64,000 nucleotides of DNA from Peromyscus leucopus. Taxonomy: Eukaryota; Chordata; Mammalia; Rodentia; Cricetidae. The stretch is from assembly GCF_004664715.2 (NCBI RefSeq), contig NC_051075.1, positions 34,182,504 to 34,246,503 of the forward strand, in the 5' to 3' direction. The position numbers were made by a program, and so were the translations under genes. The notes beneath the pieces are model-generated. The model searched no databases. It was not told where the DNA came from and saw only the letters and a program-made list of their open reading frames with translations. Positions 23,531 to 36,265 of this stretch are shown piece by piece; position 1 is the first letter of the stretch, and every line of letters begins with the position of its first letter.

Positions 23531-24607
23531 ATGAAAGAATAAATGATAAGTAAAAATGATAATAGTTTTGGAGGAACATTTCAAATTCTCATGGCATATT
23601 CTCACAAATAGCATGGTGAACATGATTTTTATGATGATGTCAGATAACAAAGCCATACAGGAATGTGGGTAAAGGACATCATTTTTCTTTTTTCTGTATG
23701 ATTTATTACATGCTCAGATTTGAAAGGTGGAGTCATACTATACATTCTATAAATTACTAGGAATGGGGATGGGAAACTAGGGTAAAATAGAGGGAAGCAG
23801 AGTAAGGAGTATTGTCACTTACTTCACAGCATGGATACCAAAAGAAGAATTGAAGGAAAAACAAGCAAAAGCAGCATATTTCTGACTCCACATCTCAAAG
23901 TGCTGTTGCCAGAATTCCTAATCTAAGCATAAGCAACTTAATATAATCTGAGACAACAGGAAGCAGAGTCAGATCCTGACAAGCTGGCTGATGGAAAGCT
24001 GCTCACTCGGTGTGTGGTGACAGCAGTGTTTCAGTTCTCTAAAAGAATGCTCTGATGCGGGAGGCACAAGAGTCCTTGTGGTTACAGACAAGCACTTGGG
24101 GGACGAGGAATGCTAAGCACACGTGCTTGTTTCTTCAAAGGAAGGGGTGCATAACCTATTATCCTCCCAGAAGGCTGGAAGCAGATGTGAATAACAGCCT
24201 GGTAATTTACACCCTATTCTTGTTGCCAAGACCACACTAAATCCTCTCCCAGATCCTTATGAACTTGTCAATCAATATAACTCATCTTTATGGAAGGTGT
24301 CAAACTGTAGAACCCATAGTCATGCCTTAAGCTTTATTGTGCACATGGCATTGAGTTAATTATCACTAGGAAAGTTTTCGTCAAATTGTCCTGTGCTTAA
24401 ATATGACTAAAATCAAATAAACTGGGATCAAATTCCTGAAGTTCGAGTCAACACCAGCTACTAAATTGTGTTGAACCAACTATCCTCTTGACCTTCTCAG
24501 ACAACAATCTGCTGACTGTGGTGATTGCAGAGACCTGACCCTCTAACATAAGGGCAGCTGCATCATGCTTAGAAAGAATCAAGAGTGTCAGAATGAATTT
24601 CAAAGAA
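23531..24607. other. Intron, nothing recognised
   Basis: The slightly GC-richer part at 23990-24240 may be part of an old repeat, but I cannot assign it. Confidence 0.5.
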
Positions 24608-24668
24608 ACAAAAAAAAAAAACCAAACCAAACCAAACCAAAAACCTACCACCCAAACAAACAAACAAA
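24608..24668. repeat. A-rich (AACC)n/(AAAC)n simple repeat
   Basis: An A run followed by five or so AAACC units and then AAAC units, interrupted by 'ctaccaccc'. Confidence 0.9.
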
Positions 24669-25306
24669 ACCAGGATATCCTAATAACAGCATGGCAGAGA
24701 CTCAGCTTCATGCATGATCAAGAAGAGGGGTGCGTGAAACATGTGCTGAGGAATCATAAGGGAGAATGACTTATCTTTTCTCAGGTAGGATTGAAATTAA
24801 CGTCCTATAATAATTTGTATAGCATGACAAGACTTACAGGAAAAGAGTGATTGGCAACTGTTTCTCTACTACTTTGGGGTCTTAGTCCTTCACACAATTG
24901 AATATTTTTGTTTTCTCAGATTAGAGACAAAGATTCATAATGGAGACATGCTATAATGATCTTTCTGGACTCCTAGATTGACTTATTTTTCATTGTATAG
25001 AAGGCCTATCCATATATAACCTCATATATCTTCTAAACCTATTTAACAAAATACACTTAACAAAAAATACTATGTGACAATTTTTTTTTTGGAAATACTA
25101 ATAGAAAAGTACTAATTGCCACCATCAATAATTCATTGTCCAGTTTTCATGTTTCTTTGTATCTCATCATGAAACACTCTGAGTTAAAAGACCATGTCAG
25201 CCTTCTACTTCCTGTATCCCCATGCACTGCCATGATTCTACCAAAAGCTTTTAGTGGCTTATCTCCCCCATTATCAATTAAAAACACTTGCCGAAAAGTG
25301 AAAGGA

Positions 25307-25637
25307 GAGAGCTAGGGAGATGGCTCTGTCCATTAAGTACATGGAATATGAGTGTGAAGGCCTGAGTTCAAATCCTCAGCACTCACGTAAATAAGAAAAC
25401 CTGGGTGTGCTTTACTATATTTGTAAGCCTAAATCTGCAGGCAGAGACAGGAGGATCCCTAAGGCTTGTTGGTCAGCCAGTCTAGCTAAAGGATGAGAGC
25501 CATGTTCAGTGACAGATCCTGCCTCAAAAATGAGATGGAAAGCAATCAAAGAGGGATAATTATTTCCCTCTGTCCTTCATCTGCACATGCATACATGTGC
25601 ATACATACACACAACAGCATGTACACATACACACATG
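25307..25637 (+). repeat. tRNA-derived SINE (B2/B3/B4 superfamily), near full length
   Basis: The head 'gagagctagggagatggctctgtccattaagtac...gcctgagttcaaatcctcagcactcac' is tRNA-like with box A/B remnants. A B1-like middle ('gcaggcagagacaggaggatccctaaggcttgttgg'), 'acagatcctgcctcaaaa' and a 3' end 'catctgcacatgcatacatgtgc' with CA-rich tail follow. Confidence 0.88.
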
Positions 25638-26224
25638 ATTTTTTAAATTAATTTATAGAAATAATATGGAAGGAAATAAACTTCCCTCCAGAACTTATGA
25701 GGCAAGATAGTGCAACAAAATATAAGCACATGCCTGGGAGGAATGATTTCGTCCTGAAAAATCAGAGAAGAGTAAATATGATGAAAGTTTCATATTTAAT
25801 CTTGGCAGGTGATAATCTGCCACCAACTCATCTTTTTCTTCGTGGACAGAATATATGATGATAGGACAGTGATGGTAGAAACAAAATACATCAGCCTGAG
25901 TCATGTGTTGTAGAGAGCTACTCAAAACATGCCCAGTTAACTCTTGAGGTGACAGTACCATGGGGGAGCAAAACCCATAGAGACGAGACTTGGGGCAGGG
26001 ACTACCAATGCATTATTTATTACAAACACCGTAGAGGACTCAGCATCTGAAGAAACACTAGCGGAAATGACATCTGCTCATTTGCAATCATGTGGTTTAC
26101 TCATGTTAGTAAATGGAAGTTGATGCTCCAGATTTCATACACACAGTAACACTGTTGTTTGTTTCTCGTTTAGGGTAGACTAGTATAAAATATCAGTTTT
26201 CAGTGTGATGTGCTCTTCCTCAGA
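25638..26224. other. Intron, nothing recognised
   Basis: The stretch 25690-25960 is open on the minus strand by chance; its translation matches nothing I know. Confidence 0.55.
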
Positions 26225-26365
26225 GCTTTCAGGTTTAGACTTCTTATCAGCTCTGTGCCCTTCACATATATGAACTTAACTTCCTTTACATTTCAATTTC
26301 CACATTTGCAAAAAGCAAAGATGATAATAGTGCCTAACTCACAGGTTTGTTCTGAAACAAAATAT
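26225..26365 (+). repeat. MIR ancient SINE
   Basis: The order 'agctctgtgcccttcacatatatgaacttaac', 'tttcaatttccacatttgcaaaaagcaaagatgataatagtgcctaactcacaggtttgtt' tracks MIR ('gctgtgtgacc...cttaacctc...cagtttcctcatctgtaaaatgggg..ataatagtacctacctcatagggttgtt'). Confidence 0.8.
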
Positions 26366-27654
26366 AACATACATAAATTCAACATATTCTCTTACTCTAA
26401 GTTATAAGTGTCCAACTTAGTACTAATTCTATGAGACTTCTCTGTTAGAATATAAACCCAATGAAATTAAGGAGCATTCATGGGCTTGTTTAGTATGGTA
26501 ATTAAAATACTAATTTTATTCAATTACATTAAAAAACAAATGATTTTACAGTAATGTTTGTTGTGAAGTGCTGCAGGCATAATTCTCTTGAAAATCAATG
26601 AAATGCTTTAACAAACAAACATGCTGAGAAACAGCATATCGGGTGCAGATATATTATGAAAATAAACCTGTTGATACAGGTTGATGACTAGTTCAAAAGA
26701 AGTTAACTGTCCTGTTTGCTTTTGAGGTTCTGGTAGTACATGGGATCATGCTGCAAAAAGATGGCTTTTTTTTTTCTTTTTTTCTTTTTTTTGCAATTGA
26801 AATGTATCATTAAAAAAAAACAACTAAGAACAAAGATCTTCTCTGTAAGATATAAATGAAAAACATAAAATGCACATTTCATTGGGAAAATATTTCAAAC
26901 TGTTGTGAACGTAGTTCTAGGTGACAATATGCTTAACATTCTAATCACTAAGTTCTAAGTTACCAGCATTTTTGTACATAAGGAGTTACAGGTCTGCACA
27001 TCTCTATATATTCACACACAGTCAAAAGAATAGAAGAGACTGTCAGTCTTGTTCACAAAGGATTATGGGATTATCACTACAAATCGAAAAGTACACTTGG
27101 AATTAAGATTTATGTTCTGTGATTTTTTTTTTTAAATAGCCACCATCTGTTCTTTCAATAGGAAATAAGCAGAGTTTATATATTTAGCTTGTCTTGTTGG
27201 GGTCACATAGCTAGGCATGTTTTATTATTATGAATGCATTTCTTATTGCTTTTGTATTTCTATCTAAATTCCTGTGGAAATGTCACAGACTTCAATAAGA
27301 ACACCAGGAAGTGGCATCATAATAGCAAAATTATCCGCTACTCCAGAAAGGTCATCTCCTGGGGATTATTTAAATCCTTTATGAAATGTAAATAAGAGAT
27401 TTTTTTTGTTGTTGTTTTCAAAAGGCAAAGCAGTAGTATGCTCATCTGAGTATTTAGAAAACATTCTTGCCATTAGTAACTTGTTCATTTTTTTTTTTAG
27501 CAAAGAGAACATTTGTTAGCTGTCACTCAAGAAATGACCTTAAGTAGTCCTCATCCTTCTCCCGACTTTTTCATTTATGTATTTAGATTCAAAGCAATAC
27601 ATTTGCATATCTTGGCCTTGATAGTAAATTACTTGTTAATTTGATACATAGTAA

Positions 27655-27659
<5 letters not shown>

Positions 27660-27686
<27 letters not shown>
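27660..27686. repeat. (TA)n microsatellite
   Basis: About 27 bp of alternating TA. Confidence 0.97.
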
Positions 27687-30249
27687 GCAATATTTTTTCA
27701 CTTAATGATACCTAAAAATATTTCAAATCATTCAGCTTCTATTCACACTTTTTCCTCCTAGACTTGAATGGGGCTGTGGAAAAACTCTTAAACCTTATCA
27801 CCATCCACTGAAACTAAAATGTAGCTATTTTGTTTTAGGTTCTCTTGAAGACCAGAATAGATAATGAAAAATTTAAATTATAAACCTTTACATTTGAAAA
27901 TAAACTGGTAACTATCTGTGTTCCTTTAATGCACGAGAATGTTGCAGTCTGTCTGTGAACATAGCATTCAGTATAAGACTTCTTGGATCCCATCCAAAAA
28001 TTAAGAAACAAAGAGAGCCTTGTGTATAGGATAGGGTTCCATCATGGGATTAGAAAATGCAGTTGTGTGATCTCTGTAGAAGAGCCAATTTTTTTTTTAT
28101 CCAATCCATTTAATGATTTGGTGAGAAAAGCTAGACCTAACTATAACTTTTTTTGTCATAATATGAAAAGGATCATCCATTAACAGCAGTTGAGGGGTAT
28201 GCCATGGCAATGAAATTGCTTCCAGTGACAGTGCTTAGAAATCTTCACATAATTCAAATTGTTGAAGTGAGCACAAGCAAGACAAGGGAAGGAGAGGAAT
28301 GTTCCATGGCAAATCAGTCTCAGAATTTGTAATTTAGAGATGACAGATGTTATTAAAATATCTACTATGAGATTAAATTTCTTTTATTCAAAAGAAAAAA
28401 GTATAAATAGAAGTCTAGCAAAATTATCAGAAGTAGTTCATGCATATTCCTTTTAAAAATAACTAGATGACAGTTTTTAACTCTTGTGAGTAGAGAGGGT
28501 GCAATTATGATAATAATTTTTATTATAATAAATGCTCCTGAAATTTAGCTAGCAACTGACACACTGTAGTAGTAGCAGTTCCATTCCACCAAGGAATTAT
28601 GCAGACTTTCATATGTAGAGTATTTTTTCTTCTTGAAAAGAAAATGCTGTCATAGCTTTCTGAGCACTGATTGGTGCATTTTTTCACAGAAGTTGCACAG
28701 CAGCCTCAATCCTCCATTGATAAAACTTATTTGCACTTAGCTAAAAGCTCCTTTTTATTGAGTATAGCTACATAGGTTGTTTCACCTTTGACATGCAAGG
28801 AAATTGAATTTTGAGCTCAGCTTTACCAAACTCAGTCAAAGACAAAAATAGCTTTCATAACTGTCCTGATGATTCCACAGACCCACATGAAGCTGAATAA
28901 TAGCACAGTGATAGAGCTTTCTAAACCTAATAACTTTCACGTCATTTAATATTGACAAGGTGAAATGAACGTGAAAACATCTACCCAAAGTTGTAAACCT
29001 TTATAGACATTTCCTCCTGATAGCTACAATTATTTAATCTAGAGTTTCCTTTATCTTTTAAGTTCATTATGAATACTCACGCAAAAACAAAACAGCTCAT
29101 GTGTTAACAAAAAAATAGCCGTTCCACACACTAGGAATGAAGCTATGATGAAAAAAGTTGTCAACAAGTTATAAAGAAAAGGTAACGGTTTATTACTATA
29201 CACTACAATGATTAATACACTAGTTTCCTAAAACAGAATTACTTATTAAAAATGGCATATCTTGCTTACACACAAAAAATTGGATTTATAAAAACCAAAA
29301 TAGGAACTATCTAGCCTTTATATGAACATTTGAATTCCAACATGTCCCTTTATTATCCTGTTTGGTTCTCAGTGCATGATACTGAAGAACTGATTCAAAA
29401 TCGTGTACATTTAAATCACTGAAAATAAAACACTATATAAACTTTACATAATTCCTGCTTTGTTCCCATGTCATCTTATATTATAATCCTTTCAACTCTC
29501 TTTTCTATTCAGTTCTATATAGTTCTTCCTGCTTTCAAAACCTGTCTGAAGGTGAACTAGCTTTTCTCAAGGGAGGTTTCACCTCTGTTCTCAGCCTCTG
29601 AATGGTAACCTACAAGATAGTGTATAGTATCTTTATTTTAATTTAATGCCTTTTTATTCCAAGTGGGAGATGATCAAACTGAGTTAGGTTGGAATATGGT
29701 ATGTCAGATAGATCAACTATGTGATTTAAGGTAAGAGTTGGTCACAAAAAAAAATTAAACAAGTGATTTAGGGCAAACTTTTCAGGGGATAATCTATCAG
29801 TGTATCAGAAGACCAACTTCAACTGGAACAATAGCTTATGTAATGGAACTTCAATGAAATCCCTAAACATAGACTCTAGAGGTTTTCCTCATTGACACTT
29901 TATGCCTATTGTCACAATTAACGTTGGGAATAACACATCCTAATTCTATAGCAAGAGAAACTGAGGTCTCGAGTTTGGGGCTCTAGCCAATTGTACTGCA
30001 TGCCTCTCTTCCTTTTGCTGACTTTAATCTATATATTTTCCTTTTAATGCTCTGCAACTTTAAATATAGTAGTTTTTAAGGAATTTTCTGAGTCTTTCTA
30101 ACAAATCACCAAGTCTCTGAATGGTATAGTGGTGTGTCTGTCCATCATTGTGGTGTCATAAATGAGGCAGGTCTGCAAAGACTATATCCTCAAACTTTGC
30201 TGTTGTGCTAACTCTTAGAGTGCTCAGATGGTCATAAAGAAAATGATAA

Positions 30250-30271
30250 ACACACACACACACACACACAA
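30250..30271. repeat. (CA)n microsatellite
   Basis: About 22 bp of CA, followed by CA-rich 'gcatgcacacacag'. Confidence 0.95.
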
Positions 30272-33200
30272 GTGCTTGCATGCACACACAGACTCAAAAC
30301 ACTCAAATATATGGAGACAAAAATTCAGAGCAAATACAGAGTAGCTAACATTGACTAAAGTACAGATTAGTAGACAGTTCAGTAAGGTACTGCTGATGCC
30401 TTAGGTGACTTTTCATGCTTCTTGAACTATAATTGGCTTGAAAAAAATTCAAACAGAAAAGCCTGAAAATTTAAAATATTACATATAAAACTTCCAGATT
30501 TGAAATAGCCACTTCAATATTTATCAGATATGATACAGAGAAAAAAGTGTGTTTCTGCAATGATAGGAGTAAGATCTTGTTCCAGACTGGGCTAGACGAC
30601 CTTGACTATCCATCTGTGAAAAGGACTTGGGGAAACAAGAAAGACACTAATTTAAAGCAACAAAACATTATTCCTATTTGCTTGCTTACATTTTATTCTA
30701 TTGAATCCTCTTCTGCAGGCTCGCAAGCCAGTGTCCCTTAGAACCAATGACAAAGGCTTATATTCTAATGAGATATTATTAGTCTTAATTGGTAGTTTAA
30801 AGGGTTCCCATGTGTCTGCCTTTTACAAGTTTTCTAGATATTCCTGTTTTATACCAAGCCTAAATTCTATACATTGACTGCACTAAAAATTCCTCCAATC
30901 CTGTCTTACAGGAATAGTCTTAGGTAGCATTTTGGTATTTCCCACTATCTTTCTGCTATGCTGAAGAAATATCCAAAACTAAAATGGTTGAGATTTCAGA
31001 GGCTATTCAGTTTTTTGGGGGGTATCAGTTTATATGCAGAATGGGCTTCAACCACTATTACCGTCAGACTGGATGGGACAAGAGCTGAAGACATGAGTGT
31101 TTGTGGATTGACATAGGGCATGTAGGTGGTGAACACCCCATGGTTCCTCCATAAACTTATGGGAAATGGTCGTTATCCGAGGTCTGGTTTCATGGCCATG
31201 AATACTGAGGGAATCTTATAACCAGGGACAGCATCTTCAAACACCTTGGGAATCATGGAAAGACAGAAAGCTAGTATGCCAGAAAACTGTCTGTGGATTT
31301 ACAGAAACCAGGTTGAAATGTTTTTAGAGCTTGACCAGAGATCACAGAATTGAACTTTCAGGCTCTCAAGACCTAGCTCTGAAAAAAAAATCATTCCCCC
31401 ATTTTGCTCGTGCTACATTTCTTTCAGAGTTTTAATTTTCTTCATCATCTTGTTCTAGCTGTTGCTGAAAATAAGTTTATATAAGTATACATTCTGAGTG
31501 ATAACCTCACAGAGTGGAGAAGAAGAAATACATCGCACAACATAAATAACGTCATCCATGTTTACTAGAATTGTTCTATTGTAACAAGATGCAAAATAAT
31601 ATAAAACTTATATTTATTAGGATTAATGCTGACACTGCATTCTAAAGGAATGGATGTGAAGTGAGCCCTTTTTAGGGGTGACAGATCTCAATATCATAAA
31701 TTAACCAACCAACTAAGAGGGTAACATGTTAGTGTCTTGTACATATTGCTTTTCTATCAAGAAACTCTTTTTTAGATATTTGACTATTTTAAATAAATCC
31801 TACCAAATGTCACAAGAAAAGTATGAAACATGTGGGAGCTTTCCAGAAATGGGGACCAGAAAAGGAATGGTGTTATATTAACAGAACCCTCTAAGTCACA
31901 GAAAATCTTTTTTTAGGGAGGGGTGGAACCCTTAATAAGAAAAATGGAATGCAATATGAGGTGTAGGAAATGATTTCTGTGCATATGAGATGCAAAAGTA
32001 TCAAGCCAATATTAGGAAAGAATGAGATCAAGAAGGCATTTTACAAATACTAGGGTTATACAAACATATGCATTGAAAAAAGTTTCATTAAACTGGGTAT
32101 GCTAAATGAGGCTATATATATATTATATATATACTAGATTTATGGCAATCTTAAGACTCCATTGAACAATGTTAAACTGTTCTGTATTTTAAAACTCACC
32201 AAGAGATGTGTAAGGCAGAAGTCATTAAATTTGAGTCACAACGTGAGAACGGCCCATGGGAGACAAGGCACTAACGCAGAATTCCTTTTTAGTGTACTCA
32301 TTCTTTGCAAAATGAAAATATCAAAAACTTTTTATTAAACTTCCCAGAAGCTAGAGCAAGTTTCTTTTTATCAGCTGTGAACAATGAACTGAAACCATCC
32401 ACTCTGCACCATCACTAATTAAATGTGTGTGACATCACTTCTTTGCTTTTAATTGGTGGGTTTATTTTTTTATGGTTTCAAGGTAGTTAAAAGTATGCAA
32501 GGGGAGTTATACCTTCATCGGCAGCCTTGTTCTCTACTTCCTGTATACTGTTGAGTTCTTCAGATACAAATTGTTCCATAGAGGAAATTTGAGGGACCTG
32601 AGCTTCACAGAAGGAAATGGTCTGCTACTTACTAGATCAACTGTCAATAAAACAATAAAGGATAACAGATATGTAGAAGTGAATATAGATAAAAATAATT
32701 ATTTTAGCATATGCTGACCCTTGTTGCTTCATCTTTATTTTCTAGCTCTAGTCAAAAGTTTCTGTCTTTTATAATTGAAAGTGAAGCAGCTCTAAATTTT
32801 ATTTAACTATAAAATGAAGAGCTAGGAGGACAATGCTCTATTGCACCCAAAGCCAAACAAATATATTGTATAAATTTTATACTGAAATATTAATACAGCA
32901 GGTTTCAAGATTAATGCATCAGAAGCCTGATTTTTATAATCACTGAATACAAGAATGTGCAGATATTTCCTTTGTCATTGAGTCGCTAATGCCAAGTGTA
33001 TAGAAAGGTTACTACAGATACATCATGGTAGCCCAATACTGTACAAGATTTTCAGGTTTTAGTCCAATGTTTCAAAAAGAAAAATATGTATTTTTCAATA
33101 GAAATGATGTCTAGAGAAACTTCACTGTTACTTGCTCTGTAATATATGATTTAGGCATTTGCAAGAAGGAGAATTTATTCTCATAAGAATGATTAAATAG

Positions 33201-33689
33201 GTACAAATCAACCATTACTTAAATGTTTTAAGTATTAGCTGTGGTGCATGTGAAGGAAATAGGGAGAATATGTTAATAACTTTCTTTTCTCTGCCAGCTA
33301 AAAATCAAAATAGGACAACCACCTTCCCTCATTTTGCTTTGTATCAAATCCCTTCTTAAATTTTTGGTCACCCTGACAAATATTTAAGATAGCTGAGCAA
33401 GGATATATACCAAACAAGGTCATAGTCCTTTCCTCCCTGTACACATTTGTAGGTGGCTGAGTTTTATGAGGATGATTCAAATTCATTAGACTTAATGAGG
33501 ATGACAAATGTGAAGTACCTAGATTGGAACCCCAGTATGGCTGCCTATTTGCTAGAAACTTCTCCAAGAGACTTACTCTTTACAGCAGTTAGCTATTCTT
33601 CCTAAAAACAATTGCAATTACATTCACTATAAATGGCTAAGATATTAGATCTATAAAGTTATACAAAAATGTATGGTTTCCATTTATGG

Positions 33690-33835
33690 GATGCTTACTC
33701 TATTCCTGGTATATTAAGCTCTCATGATGCTGTGACTTAGGCACGGTTATGTCTAACACACAAGGAAGATGAAGTGCAGAAAGTGTGACTTGAAAGCATG
33801 CTCCAACTAAAACCCCTTCTTGTCCAGACTCCAGG
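33690..33835. repeat. MIR-like ancient SINE relic
   Basis: 'gggatgcttactctattcctggtatattaagctctcatgatgctgtgac...gaagatgaagtgcagaaagtgtgacttg...gtccagactcca' follows MIR's 'tgcttactatgtgccaggcactgt...aactgaggcacag...gtctgactcca' at low identity. Confidence 0.5.
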
Positions 33836-33989
33836 CAGTTGTGAGCATATCATAATAAAGTAGAATTTGGGCTAGAGTTCTGTGAATTACTGAAAAGGTT
33901 GTTATCAGCTATTTTAGCATGATGTATAAATGACAGTATTTTAAAAAGGAGGCATATTGACATTGTCTCCCAAATAACTTCTGAAAACA

Positions 33990-34170
33990 ATGGCTAGTAT
34001 TTATAGAATATTAGAATCATAGTAATGTTTTTGAGATCATCTAGGACTCTGCAATTTGTAAGTTCAAACATCAATTACAAGGCAGTTAGGTGAATTGCTT
34101 AAGATCACAAATGAGTTAGCAATGAATCTTGGAAGAGACTTGATTTCTTCGACTCTTAGTCTTACATTTT
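33990..34170. repeat. MIR-like ancient SINE relic
   Basis: 'aaggcagttaggtgaattgcttaagatcacaaatgagttagcaatg' parallels the MIR stretch 'gaggttaagtgacttgcccaaggtcacacagctagtaagtgg', followed by a poor match to 'gactcttagtcttac'. Confidence 0.55.
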
Positions 34171-35257
34171 TCTTGATTTCCCCAAAGAAACTGCATTTTT
34201 AGTGTTTGACTTTTCATGGATAATCTTCCAAGGGCTAACAAATGAAAGAAAATAATATTTAAAGGCCAGATGCTTTTTTTTAGCTATTATACTAGGCACA
34301 GTTAATGTTACAACTGAGAATGGCATACATATTTTATTGTGAATTCTAAAGAAAATTGGTTAGCCTTTCCAGATATTTTAAGTGAGATTGAAATAGAAAT
34401 TTGTCAATCTACATTGTGAGTGGACTTTCACTTATTTGACTCCAAACACTGGAAATCAATGCTGTGTGTCATAACAAAGAACTGTCTACTCTGAGGTGCC
34501 AAGTCAGGAACAAGAGGAAACAAAAATCACATCAGTTATGCATCCAGATTGGGAAAAATTATAAGCAATGGTTTTACAAGGAAGGAACAGAATACAATAT
34601 GCAAATGTTGTCAATAAATTCAGCTGAGTAAAAAAGCCTAACTCCGGAAACAGAAGGAATTTTTATTAGTGATTTATATAGTAGCATATCTTAAGAGGAA
34701 ATTGAGTTCTATAAAAATAAATGTTAATAGATGAGCAGTTAAAACCACACAACAGGATGAAAAGAGAAATTGAGCCTAATAAACAGTTTGGCCACTAAAC
34801 AACCAAGATGAAAATAAACACTAGAAACATAGGAGAACAAACTACATGTGACTGAAAACAGAGTTACTAAAGGGACTGAAAGACTAACTCATTCACGGTG
34901 TGTCTGTACAAAAAAAGGGGGGGGGATGCATTTTATACATCAGAATGTAAACAATAAGTTGAAAGACCAAATACTACTCAATATGAAAACCAAGTATTCC
35001 TGTAGTTGTCAGATGAACAAATAACACTAAAAAGTACACAAAATGCAGTCTTTTCCTCAAAATAATGCAATATTCAAAGATGACCTATAATAGAATATTC
35101 AGCACTAGTACCTATCCTAGATAGGGTACTGAATTGCAGTGGTAAAGATGCAGTTTGTTGGGCATCTAGGTCACATAATAATTTTCTTAGGAAACTATTC
35201 CTAGCAGCTGTGATGGAAAAGACATTGAAGACACTTTCATAGCAAGTACCAGTGGAA

Positions 35258-35259
<2 letters not shown>

Positions 35260-35312
<53 letters not shown>

Positions 35313-35345
35313 TGTGTGTATGTGTGTGTGTGTGTGCGCGTGTGT
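35260..35345. repeat. (GT)n microsatellite, long
   Basis: About 86 bp of TG with a few interruptions (GTTT, GTAT and GCGCG near the right end). Apparent His/Thr-rich or Cys/Val-rich frames across it are artefacts. Confidence 0.98.
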
Positions 35346-36046
35346 AAGGTATAGAACCATGTCCACCACCTTCTACCCTATCTCTTGGGAAAAAAGGAAA
35401 TAATACGTTTGCCACCATGTAGTTGTTGTGTTCCAGAATAATAAATGGGATCAACTATTATTTCTTATTTTTACTTATAAGGATTATTTAACTAAAACAA
35501 AAATCTAGAAGCGAAATGGTTACTTTATAAAGGTAAGTAGATATAAAATGTTTTTAAAATACAACTATTTATTTGTTAGCCACAGTGCAGGTAAATTCTA
35601 CCGCTCAACTTCCAGCACTTAGCATGACCAGCATGTACAGCATAGCTATTCTAAGGTGTGAGTAGTGCTATTTGGTTGTAGCTTTAATTGCTTTCTCTTG
35701 ATATCCACACAGTTTTTAGTGAAATATTTATATGGATATTGCTTTCTTATCATTGAGCTTTGAAGTAACCTGTATATTTTTATTTTTGAATATTTTCTCA
35801 ATTGGAAGCTTATTTTACATTTTTTTTTTTGTTTCAAAGAATTGAAGTTTGTGGGCATTTTTCAATATTTTTTAGTTTATCTTTTCTTTATGGATTGCAT
35901 TTTATGGGGTGTTTTAACAAAATATGAAACTATACAACTTGCAGAAAAATAAAAAAACACCTGAGGTTGTAGATATTTTAGATGTAATGTCCAAATCATC
36001 CTATAAATGAAAGAAATGGCACATTCAACTTCATCCAAACCAGGAG
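35346..36046. other. Intron, nothing recognised
   Basis: AT-rich sequence, no recognisable feature. Confidence 0.6.
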
Positions 36047-36265
36047 TCAAGAGATGGTTCCATCAGAATATCTGTCCAGGTCTTGAGTTTAATGTCCAGA
36101 ACCTATGTAAAAATTACCAGGTATGAATGGTAGGCAGTGGGGCTCCTGCAGCTGGGAAGGTGGTGACTGGCTGACCCTGGCACTCACTGGCAGGCTTCTC
36201 TAGGCTACTTGGCAAGTACCAAGCCAGTGAGAGAACCTGTCTCAAAACCAGAAAGACACTCAACA
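36047..36265 (+). repeat. tRNA-derived SINE (B2/B3/B4 superfamily), diverged
   Basis: 'gtcaagagatggttccatcag...tccaggtcttgagtttaatgtccagaac' is a degraded tRNA-like head; 'ggctgaccctggc', 'ctggcaggcttctctagg' and 'agtgagagaacctgtctcaaaacc' follow the later part of the family seen at 25307. Confidence 0.65.

Larger units (their letters stand above)
26366..35259. other. Block poor in rodent retroelements
   Basis: Almost 9 kb with no recognisable B1, B2, ID, LTR or L1 insertion. It holds only short microsatellites (listed separately), homopolymer runs and ancient MIR-like relics. No exon is recognised. The stretch 31010-31390 is GC-richer and unassigned. Confidence 0.6.

Noticed and set aside
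35074..35454. 126-codon open frame on the minus strand
   Set aside because: It runs across the (TG)n microsatellite and is kept open by the repeat (His-Thr run); not a gene.
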